In this document: in pieces, positions 1 through 6,865 of the stretch
Layout: the number at the start of each line of letters is the position of its first letter
Numbering within the stretch: position 1 is the stretch's first letter
Assembly (NCBI GenBank): GCA_002085035.1
Contig: MZGM01000103.1
Location: 1-12,816 of the forward strand
Direction of reading: 5' to 3'
DNA: 12,816 bases
From: Candidatus Zhuqueibacterota bacterium 4484_219
GTDB taxonomy: Bacteria; Zhuqueibacterota; JdFR-76; 4484-219
Position numbers and translations under genes: made by a program
Notes under the pieces: model-generated
Database searches by the model: none
What the model was told of the DNA's origin: nothing
The model's input: only the letters and a program-made list of their open reading frames with translations

Positions 1-536
1 CCAGTCTGTAACATAAATTCAGGATTGATGATCTCAAATTCTTTGATGAGACGTCGCAATTCGGGGACAGTATTTTCATCATCGTAATACCCAATCCAGG
101 ATACCGCTGGCAGATGGGTATCGGGGAGATGGATGAAATAAAATTCATTTTTATATTCAGGGATGATGCGCACAGCATGATGCACCTCGTCCTGTATGCC
201 GTTGCTGGCGGTAACATATAGGTCATAAAGCTCAAATGGGGTGTCAGCGGGAATTGTGGCAGTAAGAGTCCAACTCTGCGTCTCTGCGATGTATTCTGAA
301 GTGATTGGAAGGCTCACTGTATTGTATGGTGTTTTCAACTGTGCCTCCCAATTTGATATTGAGGCTCCGGCGTTGCAGCGGATAGTAAAATCCTCACCGG
401 GAGTGCGAATAACCGGCCGATTCATCAAGGGGTAAGTCACTACCGTCACAGGATCGGCGGCCCAAAGAGCATTAACAATAGTGAGTAAAATAATGGTGGC
501 CGCACTAAATATTGGTTTGAAAATTTTCGTGGACAT
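1..536 (-). CDS. Secreted calcineurin-like metallophosphoesterase, N-terminal part (runs off the left edge)
   Basis: The frame is open from an ATG at 536 to the window edge, giving about 178 residues with no stop. The start is well supported: AGGAGG sits six bases upstream. The protein begins with a Sec-type signal peptide (basic start, hydrophobic residues 9-24, likely cleavage after ALWA). A beta-rich, Ig-like region of about 100 residues follows. The metallophosphoesterase signature begins near residue 132 with FYFIHLPDTHLP, where D139 and H141 match the first two metal ligands (D-x-H) of the calcineurin-like fold. The visible part ends at NPEFMLQTG, which matches the 'P-D-F-V-L-x-T-G-D' strand before the next metal ligand. 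The rest of the catalytic domain lies outside the window. Family knowledge predicts a di-metal hydrolase of phosphate esters, here exported. The substrate cannot be told. It is separated from rnr by 232 bp and has its own promoter candidate. Confidence 0.8.
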   Translation of the reverse strand, partial: MSTKIFKPIFSAATIILLTIVNALWAADPVTVVTYPLMNRPVIRTPGEDFTIRCNAGASISNWEAQLKTPYNTVSLPITSEYIAETQSWTLTATIPADTPFELYDLYVTASNGIQDEVHHAVRIIPEYKNEFYFIHLPDTHLPAVSWIGYYDDENTVPELRRLIKEFEIINPEFMLQT

Positions 537-593
537 CCGACCTCCTGTCTGTTGAGATCAATGAGCGAGATTCCAGCCAAAGATAGGTCATCT

Positions 594-622
594 ATTTTAT
601 TTTGCTTACTTATACATCACAA
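594..622 (-). promoter_or_regulatory. Candidate sigma70-type promoter for the metallophosphoesterase gene
   Basis: Read on the minus strand, TTGTGA (617-622) and TAAAAT (594-599) are separated by 17 bp. Transcription would start near 587, leaving about 50 nt of leader before the ATG at 536. The -10 box is good and the -35 matches four of six consensus bases. AT-rich sequence gives such matches by chance, so this is a candidate only. Confidence 0.4.
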
Positions 623-768
623 TATTTCGGCATAATACAGAAAAAAAATTAGTGAGAGTTAAAGCTGGAATTAGAGGAAACTTTGCTCAAGCAATTCGAT
701 TAGAAAATAGAGGAACGCTAAAAAAGCTGTTTTTGAAGTGATCGCTTAGAGGTGACGGTCGTTTCAAC

Positions 769-2940
769 TTACTTTGCCAACACAAAATCGACAATACCTT
801 CTTTGGGAACTGCACGTACTACCTGTACACGTACCTTATCGCCAAGACGGTAAACTTTACCACTTCGCTGCCCTACCAAAGCATAGTGCTTTTCATCGTG
901 AATGAAATAGTCATTCTCCAAGTCTTTCACATGTACTAAACCCTCTACCAAATTTTCGGTTAGTTCCACAAAGATGCCAAATGGTACTACTCCGGATATT
1001 ACTCCTTCATAGCTCTCACCAAGCTTAGTTTGCATGTATTCAGCTTGTTTAATTTTCACTGACTTGCGCTCGGCTTCCATAGCTGCAATTTCGCGTTCGT
1101 TAGCAATTTGGCAAATTTCAGGAAGCAACTCCTCCCAATACTCCCGACGCTCTGGTGGCATTCCGCCATTTACCCCTGTGTATTGCAGATATTCCTTTAG
1201 CAAACGATGCACTACTAAATCGGGGTAACGACGAATCGGTGAAGTAAAATGAGTATAGTAATCGAATGCCAGACCGAAATGTCCAACATTCTCTGGGGAA
1301 TAGCGTGCCTTCATCAACGAACGCAACATTACTGTATTAATAATAAGTTCTTCATCTTGTCCCCGAACAGTTTCCAGTAAACGCTGTAAGTGTTGAGCCC
1401 GTACACCTCTTTTTACCTCTAAAGAATACCCTAACGCTTCTATCAGGCGAACAAATTCTTTTATCTTCTTTTGATCAGGTTTCTCGTGAATCCGATAAAT
1501 GAAAGGTAGGCTACTACGACGCCGTCTGCCATTTTGTGCCAGGTGTACTGCAATATGTTTTGATACCACTCGATTGGCCAATAACATGAACTCTTCGATC
1601 AACTGATGACTTTCCAAACGTACCTGTTTGGAAATTCCCAGTGGTTGTCCCTTCTCATTCAATAGAACTTTGACCTCAGGAGTTTCAAAATCCAGGCTTC
1701 CCTGTCTCAGCCGATTCCGATAGAGGATCTTACTCAGACGTCGCATAGCGTTCAAGGTCTCAAAATACTCTCCATCGCCCTCATCAAGAATTTGTTGAAC
1801 TTCCTCATAAGTGAATCGTCGCTTGCTGCGAATCACCGATTCACGAATTTGGTAGTTTACCACCTGACCAGAGGCATCCAGTTCTATCAAAACACTGAAG
1901 GTTAAGCGGTCGCTATGGGGCCAAAGACTGCAAATCTGGTTGGAAAGTTTTTCAGGCAACATGGGAATAACACGATCTACCAAATAGACGCTGGTACCGC
2001 GCATCAACGCCTCATGGTCAGTTTTACTGCCTTCTGGCACATAATAGCTCACGTCCGCAATATGAACCCCTAAAAGATAATGACCATTCTCCAACACTTG
2101 TAGAGAAATAGCATCGTCAAAATCCTTAGCATCTACTGGATCAATAGTAAAGCAAAGCTGCTGACGAAGGTCTAATCTTCGAGTAATCTCCGCCGCGGGA
2201 ATTCCAGCACAAAGCGGCTCTGCTTCTTGTAGCACCCGAAGAGGGAATTTAGTGGGTAGACCAAACGATTTAGCTACCGACAATACATCCACTCCAACTT
2301 CTTCTGGATAGCCCAACACTTCTACTACCCGGCCTTCAGGATTGAGCTTAACATCCTCCCACTTGGCAATTTTGACCACTACCTTTTGGCCTTGTTTAGC
2401 ACGGCCACGATATTGATTGGGAATAATGATATCCCAGAGAATCTTCAGTCCGTCCGGCACCACATAGGCAAAATACTTCCCTTCGCAAAAAGTACCAACG
2501 ATGTACTCCCGTTGCCGTTTAACCACCTCTACTATTCGACCTTCCTGAAGCCGTCCTTTGGAAGGCCTGGCGAACAATTCTACTCGCACAATATCGCCAT
2601 CAAAAGCAGTGTGCATATTACGTTGACTGACAAATATTTCGTCTCCACCTTCTTCCAGTTCTACAAAACCATATCCTTGTGATTTCACCCGCAGACGTCC
2701 AATCACCGTAGTAGTGGTCCCTCGTAATCGATAGGCATTACGCCCATCCCTGGTAATAATCCCATTGGTTGCCAGTGTTCTCAGCAGATTGCGAAATTGC
2801 TGATACCTCGCCTGAGGAATACCCAGACTACGAGCAATCGTTTTCGATTTGAATCTTCGATTTGGATTCCGTTCCAGAAAACTTACAATCTGTTTTTCTA
2901 AGTTCTTTTGTCGGGTTGATGTTTTTTCTCTCTGCTTCAT
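769..2940 (-). CDS. rnr: Ribonuclease R (3'-5' exoribonuclease)
   Basis: This RNase II/RNB-family exoribonuclease degrades structured RNA processively from the 3' end in the cytoplasm. Counted from the ATG at 2940 (723 aa), the order is: winged-helix HTH_12 domain (about 10-73), first cold-shock domain (about 78-123, with GYGFVELEEGGDEIFV), second cold-shock-like region (about 143-205), RNB catalytic domain (about 253-585) and C-terminal S1 domain (about 640-720). The catalytic metal-binding aspartates are visible in FTIDPVDAKDFDDAI (D267, D273, D275, D276). The other family signatures HQLIEEFMLLAN and YTHFTSPIRRYPDLVVHR are intact. The C-terminus lacks the long basic tail of the E. coli enzyme. 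The frame extends to a GTG at 2961, but that codon has no ribosome binding site, whereas AAAAGAG precedes the ATG at 2940. A run of four arginines in NGRRRRSSLPFIYR is a small basic insertion. It lies close behind the phosphomannomutase gene and is probably co-transcribed with it. Confidence 0.96.
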   Translation of the reverse strand: MKQREKTSTRQKNLEKQIVSFLERNPNRRFKSKTIARSLGIPQARYQQFRNLLRTLATNGIITRDGRNAYRLRGTTTTVIGRLRVKSQGYGFVELEEGGDEIFVSQRNMHTAFDGDIVRVELFARPSKGRLQEGRIVEVVKRQREYIVGTFCEGKYFAYVVPDGLKILWDIIIPNQYRGRAKQGQKVVVKIAKWEDVKLNPEGRVVEVLGYPEEVGVDVLSVAKSFGLPTKFPLRVLQEAEPLCAGIPAAEITRRLDLRQQLCFTIDPVDAKDFDDAISLQVLENGHYLLGVHIADVSYYVPEGSKTDHEALMRGTSVYLVDRVIPMLPEKLSNQICSLWPHSDRLTFSVLIELDASGQVVNYQIRESVIRSKRRFTYEEVQQILDEGDGEYFETLNAMRRLSKILYRNRLRQGSLDFETPEVKVLLNEKGQPLGISKQVRLESHQLIEEFMLLANRVVSKHIAVHLAQNGRRRRSSLPFIYRIHEKPDQKKIKEFVRLIEALGYSLEVKRGVRAQHLQRLLETVRGQDEELIINTVMLRSLMKARYSPENVGHFGLAFDYYTHFTSPIRRYPDLVVHRLLKEYLQYTGVNGGMPPERREYWEELLPEICQIANEREIAAMEAERKSVKIKQAEYMQTKLGESYEGVISGVVPFGIFVELTENLVEGLVHVKDLENDYFIHDEKHYALVGQRSGKVYRLGDKVRVQVVRAVPKEGIVDFVLAK

Positions 2941-2988
2941 TTGGTCTCTTTTCAAGCTCACAATTAATTAATCTGTTATTGCAACATT

Positions 2989-4377
2989 CTACCCTTTTAC
3001 AATGGTAAAATCTTTACGGTTAATTTGAACAGAATGATAATGCTGTAATTTATCCAAAAAGATATCGATAATTTGGTGCAATCGTTCTTCTGTTTTAGCT
3101 TCAAAACGCAGTACTAACACTGGCTGGGTATTGGAAGCGCGCAGCAGCCCCCAACCATCACCAAACAGTACCCGAACGCCGTCCACATCAATGGTGCGAT
3201 ACTGTTTCCTGAAATGCTCCGAAATCTCTTTAACGATCAGAAACTTTTCCTCCTCCGAACATTCTACACGTATTTCGGGAGTAGAGTAGAAACTCGGAAT
3301 TTCATCGACAAGTTCAGTAAAAGACTTTGGAGATTTAGACAAAATTTCTACCAGCTTTGCCGAGGCAAAAATTGCATCATCGTAGCCGTGATAATTTTCG
3401 GCGAAGAAGATATGTCCGGACATTTCACCTGCTAGTAGTGCCTGCTCCTCTTTTAATTTGGCTTTGATCAAGGCATGGCCAGTTTTCCACATGAGTGGCA
3501 CTCCGCCATACTTTTCGATCTCTTCCGGTAAACTTTGGGAGCACTTCACATCAAAAATGATTTTGGCGCCTGGTTGGCGACTCAGTAGATCGCGGCTAAA
3601 AATGGTCAGCAACTTATCGGCGAAAACCACCCTACCAGTATTATCAATCGCACCGATGCGGTCAGAATCACCATCGTAACCGATTCCTACATCAGCTTTC
3701 CACTCCCTCACCTTGCGTCGAAGATCCTGAATGTATTCCATCACTGTCGGGTCAGGTAGATGGTTAGGGAAGTGACCATCTGGTTCGCAATAAAGACATT
3801 CCACTTCCATCCCCATCTCTCGGAAAAACTGAGGCGCCAACAATCCCGCTGTACCATTGCCAGCATCTATGACTATTTTCAACTTTTTTTCAAAGTTAAA
3901 TTTGCTCTTCAACATTCGAAAATAAGCAGACAGAATTTCGGCCTGTTGCGTCTTTCCAACACCACTCTCAAAATCGCCAGCTTTGATCAGTTGATAAAGC
4001 TGTTGGATCTCCTGACCATATACAGAACCGTTGCCTCTATTCATCTTGAAGCCATTGTATTCAATTGGGTTATGGCTTCCCGTGACCATTATTCCCCCCT
4101 CAGTGGAAAGATGAACAATCGAAAAATAGAACACAGGAGTTGGCACCAAGCCTATGTCTATTACGTCACAGCCTGTGGAAGTAAGCCCGCGAACAATGGC
4201 ATTTTTCAAGCTCTCCGAGGAAAGACGCACATCATGCCCTACTGACATCTTCTTTAAACCTTGGCGACGCATAAGGGTACCAAAAGCCTTACCAATAAGT
4301 TCAGCAACCTGTTCAGTTAAATCTTGTCCTACAATACCCCGAATATCATACTCTCGAAAGATGTTAGGATTTACCAT
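2989..4377 (-). CDS. Phosphomannomutase/phosphoglucomutase (AlgC/ManB type)
   Basis: This cytoplasmic alpha-D-phosphohexomutase interconverts mannose- or glucose-6-phosphate and the 1-phosphates, which feed sugar-nucleotide synthesis for envelope polysaccharides. At 462 aa it matches the four-domain AlgC type. It starts with NPNIFREYDIRGIVG. The active-site serine is in TGSHNP (S101), the metal loop is DGDSDR (235-240), the sugar-binding loop is GEMSGH (317-322) and the phosphate-binding loop is RASNTQP (413-419). All key residues are present. The ATG at 4377 is preceded by AGGAGG at good spacing. It lies 76 bp after prmC and its stop is only 27 bp (to the GTG at 2961) or 48 bp (to the ATG at 2940) before rnr, so one transcript is likely. 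Dual mannose/glucose specificity is a family inference. A GlmM role is less likely from the overall match to AlgC. Confidence 0.93.
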   Translation of the reverse strand: MVNPNIFREYDIRGIVGQDLTEQVAELIGKAFGTLMRRQGLKKMSVGHDVRLSSESLKNAIVRGLTSTGCDVIDIGLVPTPVFYFSIVHLSTEGGIMVTGSHNPIEYNGFKMNRGNGSVYGQEIQQLYQLIKAGDFESGVGKTQQAEILSAYFRMLKSKFNFEKKLKIVIDAGNGTAGLLAPQFFREMGMEVECLYCEPDGHFPNHLPDPTVMEYIQDLRRKVREWKADVGIGYDGDSDRIGAIDNTGRVVFADKLLTIFSRDLLSRQPGAKIIFDVKCSQSLPEEIEKYGGVPLMWKTGHALIKAKLKEEQALLAGEMSGHIFFAENYHGYDDAIFASAKLVEILSKSPKSFTELVDEIPSFYSTPEIRVECSEEEKFLIVKEISEHFRKQYRTIDVDGVRVLFGDGWGLLRASNTQPVLVLRFEAKTEERLHQIIDIFLDKLQHYHSVQINRKDFTIVKG

Positions 4378-4453
4378 AAAATCCTCCTGCTTTTAGTTTA
4401 ACACTTTACGATTTTTCGGTGTAATTCTGGTAATGAACTAACTGGGAATATTT

Positions 4454-5347
4454 CTACGAAACGACACCCGTTACTACTCGTTCGATACCAGCTAAATCCC
4501 GAAATGTTCTAATAGAATAGAATCCTGATTTCTTAAGAATTCTCTGCACCATCTGACTTTGATTGTACCCCACTTCCAAAAATAGTTGTCCCCCAGAAGT
4601 GAGCAATTCTGATGTTACCATTGCAATTCGTCGATGAAAAGTCAAACCATCATCTCCACCTTGCAAAGCAATTGCTGGTTCAAATTGTCGCACTTCGATA
4701 GGCAAGGTAGAAAATTCCTTTTCCGAGATATAGGGGGGATTAGAAACTACAAAATCAAATTTGCTATCGAACTGCGCTACGAAATCCTCGCCGAGAACAT
4801 CGGCGACTAAAAACCGAATCTGTTTCTCAACTTTGTTAATCTTTGCATTCTCTTTCGCTAACCGAATTGCTTCTGGTGCTACATCCACTGCTACAATCTC
4901 TACCTGAGGACGATAGTGTGCCAGGCTAATTGCAATATTCCCACACCCAGTACCAATATCCAAAATCTTAATTGCTTTTTCAGGAGGGATCGCTTGCAAT
5001 GTATGTTCCACTAAAATCTCGGTATCAAGCCGCGGGATGAGCACCGCGGGGGTTACCTTAAACGGTAACGACATGAACTCTGTTTCACCCGTGAGATACT
5101 GTAACGGTTCCTGCTGTAACCGCCGTTCGATCAACGCCCGGAATTTTGTCACTACTTCGGAATTCGTAGGTTTCTCCAGCTCATCTATATACAATTCCGC
5201 ACGCCGCTTGCGCAGAAGATTACTGAGCAACCATTCTACATTTAAACGCGGCTCGGCAATCCCTCCATCCTGAAGCTTTGTAGTTCCCTCTTGAAGAAGG
5301 TCAACTACACGGAGCTGCGAACCAAATTGTCGTTGCCAATTCCCCAT
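4454..5347 (-). CDS. prmC: Peptide chain release factor glutamine methyltransferase
   Basis: PrmC (formerly HemK) uses S-adenosylmethionine to N5-methylate the glutamine of the GGQ motif in release factors RF1 and RF2, which improves translation termination. Numbered from the ATG at 5347 (297 aa), there is a helical N-terminal release-factor-binding domain (about 10-85) with QYLTGETEF and LIPRLDTEILVE. The Rossmann methyltransferase domain follows, with the SAM-binding loop ILDIGTGCGNIAISLA, the catalytic NPPY (203-206), and the C-terminal RDLAGIERVV. The usual PRPDTE reads PRLDTE here. The frame extends to a TTG at 5371, but the AGAAG before it is too close to serve well, and neither start has a strong ribosome binding site. 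In many bacteria prmC follows prfA. Here no prfA is adjacent and the gene opens a group with a phosphohexomutase and rnr. Confidence 0.93.
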   Translation of the reverse strand: MGNWQRQFGSQLRVVDLLQEGTTKLQDGGIAEPRLNVEWLLSNLLRKRRAELYIDELEKPTNSEVVTKFRALIERRLQQEPLQYLTGETEFMSLPFKVTPAVLIPRLDTEILVEHTLQAIPPEKAIKILDIGTGCGNIAISLAHYRPQVEIVAVDVAPEAIRLAKENAKINKVEKQIRFLVADVLGEDFVAQFDSKFDFVVSNPPYISEKEFSTLPIEVRQFEPAIALQGGDDGLTFHRRIAMVTSELLTSGGQLFLEVGYNQSQMVQRILKKSGFYSIRTFRDLAGIERVVTGVVS

Positions 5348-5605
5348 ACGAAAATAGACACTCTTAGTCAAAATCTTCTTTTTTTTTACAAGTATTTTGT
5401 TTTCTTGTACTTGTCGAAATAATTCTGTAAATCAGGGAAGAATCTTATAACTTATTCCTTAACAGAACTAACAAGATGAACTGATAGTGTGCTAATTACC
5501 AGAGTTTTTTATCCTGAGAGTCCTGTGCATCCCGTCTAATTTTTTAACAAGTAAACACTTTTCCATTCGGCTAAACACTTATGTTTTCTTTGCATAACAA
5601 AATAA

Positions 5606-5635
5606 ATCAAAAACCTTTTTATCAAAAACCTTTTT
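5606..5635. repeat. Perfect 15-bp tandem duplication
   Basis: The unit atcaaaaaccttttt occurs twice head to tail (5606-5620 and 5621-5635) with no mismatch. The copies start immediately downstream of the -10 box of the 5637-5665 promoter, so they would cover the start of transcription. This position suits a repressor or initial-transcription control element, but a recent slippage duplication would look the same. Confidence 0.85.
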
Positions 5636-5636
5636 A

Positions 5637-5665
5637 AATATATGTGATTAAAAGGGATTTGTCAA
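5637..5665 (-). promoter_or_regulatory. Near-consensus sigma70-type promoter for prmC and the genes after it
   Basis: On the minus strand the -35 box is a perfect TTGACA (5660-5665) and the -10 is TATATT (5637-5642), five of six consensus bases, with an optimal 17-bp spacer. Transcription would begin near 5630, within the tandem duplication, and run about 280 nt before the prmC ATG. It is the only strong promoter seen upstream of prmC, the phosphohexomutase gene and rnr. Confidence 0.75.
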
Positions 5666-5760
5666 GGGAGAATTTGTGAAGGATTGATACTTACCGCTTA
5701 ACCTTGTGATCGATTACCAATATTTTTTCGGTGTTGATTTAGTGTTTTCCAAATCTGAGT

Positions 5761-6780
5761 TCACAACAAGGAGTATAAGTAACCAAAAACTACGGCACCA
5801 GCGAGGGTCAAAATGAGATAGAAAAGCAACAGTTTCGATTCCAAAGTAGCCTTCATCACCAAAATCGTGGAGAGTTTGGTTGCAGGACCAGATATGAAAA
5901 ATGCTAAAACCGCCCCCTTATCCATTCCTAAGCTCAACATTACTTTCATAATCGGGATAGTACCACCGCCGCAGGCATATAAAGGAACGCCCGCAGCCGC
6001 AGCTACCAGCACTGAATAGGAATTTTGAACCCCTACCATACCAACAATCCAACTTGCCGGGATTAGAGTTTTTATTAAAGCTGCTACAAATACCCCCAGA
6101 ATAAAATACTTGCTAATAAATCTGGACAGATGCCACAATTCTCTGAGTAGAACATTTGCCTTTTTCGGTTTTGTCGAGAGGGGCAATGGCGAGCTTGGCT
6201 CGTCCGGAAGATGAGATTTTATTGAACAGAGATTTATTACACCTCTGGCGGTCAAAATCTGTACCAGGGTTCCTGCAGTAATCCCAAGAATCAAAGCAGT
6301 AACGGTTCGGGCGATAGCCATTTCAAGGCCCATTGCTCCAGCAGTCATCAGAAATAGAATTGGATTCATCAAAGGGGATGTTACCAAAAAAGCAATCAAA
6401 GGCGGGGCAGGGAAAGAGAGTGCAAGCAGTCCTGCCACTACAGGGATAGCTACATAAGTGGACATCGGAGATAAAAGTCCTGTAATGGCAGCAATAAAAA
6501 CCGAAAGCATCCATTTCCCGCGCAGAACCGAGGATAATTTATCAACCTGCACAAATCTGGATATCAGGAGAGTAACGAAGATTCCGATCAATACATAATA
6601 CCACAGTTGAGCGAAAAGATCCCACGCTGAAACAATCACTCGGTGAGTATACGAACCCTCTATCTGATCGAAATAATACTGGAGACGAGTGATTAATTCA
6701 TAAATCAGTTTTAGTAACACTACCTTACCAATGTGATTCTCTTTGTACAACCAAAGTTGCCGACGCGGCAGATAATACAA
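5761..6780 (-). CDS. Permease of the COG0701 family (YraQ/ArsP/UPF0718-like)
   Basis: A polytopic membrane protein of up to 339 aa with two homologous halves, as expected for COG0701. The first half runs about 53-178 and contains GLLSPMSTYVAIPV and FLVTSPLMNP. A hydrophilic linker (about 183-218) follows. The second half (about 219-339) contains GVPLYACGGGTIPI and FFISGPATKLS. Characterised relatives (ArsP) export trivalent organoarsenicals, and other members are linked to metal efflux. The substrate here is unknown. The first repeat lacks the CSC cysteines found in many members (MSTY instead), while C270 in the second repeat remains. The start is uncertain: there is no ATG until residue 91, past the first membrane helix, so a TTG (6780 or 6750) or GTG (6720) must be used. 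It lies 85 bp after the DUF362 gene and may be read from the same transcript. Confidence 0.85.
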   Translation of the reverse strand: MYYLPRRQLWLYKENHIGKVVLLKLIYELITRLQYYFDQIEGSYTHRVIVSAWDLFAQLWYYVLIGIFVTLLISRFVQVDKLSSVLRGKWMLSVFIAAITGLLSPMSTYVAIPVVAGLLALSFPAPPLIAFLVTSPLMNPILFLMTAGAMGLEMAIARTVTALILGITAGTLVQILTARGVINLCSIKSHLPDEPSSPLPLSTKPKKANVLLRELWHLSRFISKYFILGVFVAALIKTLIPASWIVGMVGVQNSYSVLVAAAAGVPLYACGGGTIPIMKVMLSLGMDKGAVLAFFISGPATKLSTILVMKATLESKLLLFYLILTLAGAVVFGYLYSLL

Positions 6781-6865
6781 ACAAATACCCGTTAGATGGG
6801 CATCTTTGTCTCATTTTCTGTCCTATTTCAAATCGAGAATTTATTGTCCCGCTTTTTATTTCCAC

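Larger units (their letters stand above)
5372..5760. other. 389-bp intergenic region: promoter, tandem repeat and long leader
   Basis: This is the only gene-free stretch above 300 bp. On the minus strand it holds a strong promoter (5637-5665), a 15-bp perfect tandem repeat at the predicted start site (5606-5635), two copies of taaacactt 20 bp apart (5552-5560 and 5572-5580) and an ATCCTG-type repeated stretch (about 5511-5540). The rest is an AT-rich leader of about 280 nt before the prmC ATG. Short frames occur in the leader (for example 5536-5595, 19 codons), but none has a ribosome binding site. I see no clear terminator hairpin for the upstream permease gene. Confidence 0.7.

Noticed and set aside
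685..696. Short inverted repeat ttgct-ca-agcaa as an operator
   Set aside because: Arms of only five bases in an AT-rich spacer, upstream of the promoter candidate, are expected by chance.
715..768. Rho-independent terminator after rnr
   Set aside because: The minus strand has AAAAACAGCTTTTTT, but the stem is only five A-T pairs with no GC core. It is too weak to call.
3760..4245. 161-codon plus-strand open frame
   Set aside because: It lies antisense within the phosphohexomutase gene, whose frame has every family motif. It has no recognisable domain and no ribosome binding site of note.
5372..5630. Riboswitch in the long prmC leader
   Set aside because: No known riboswitch core or strong paired structure could be recognised by eye. 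The length alone is not evidence.
5666..5760. Terminator after the permease gene
   Set aside because: I looked for a GC-rich hairpin followed by T residues on the minus strand and found none, so read-through or rho-dependent ending cannot be excluded.
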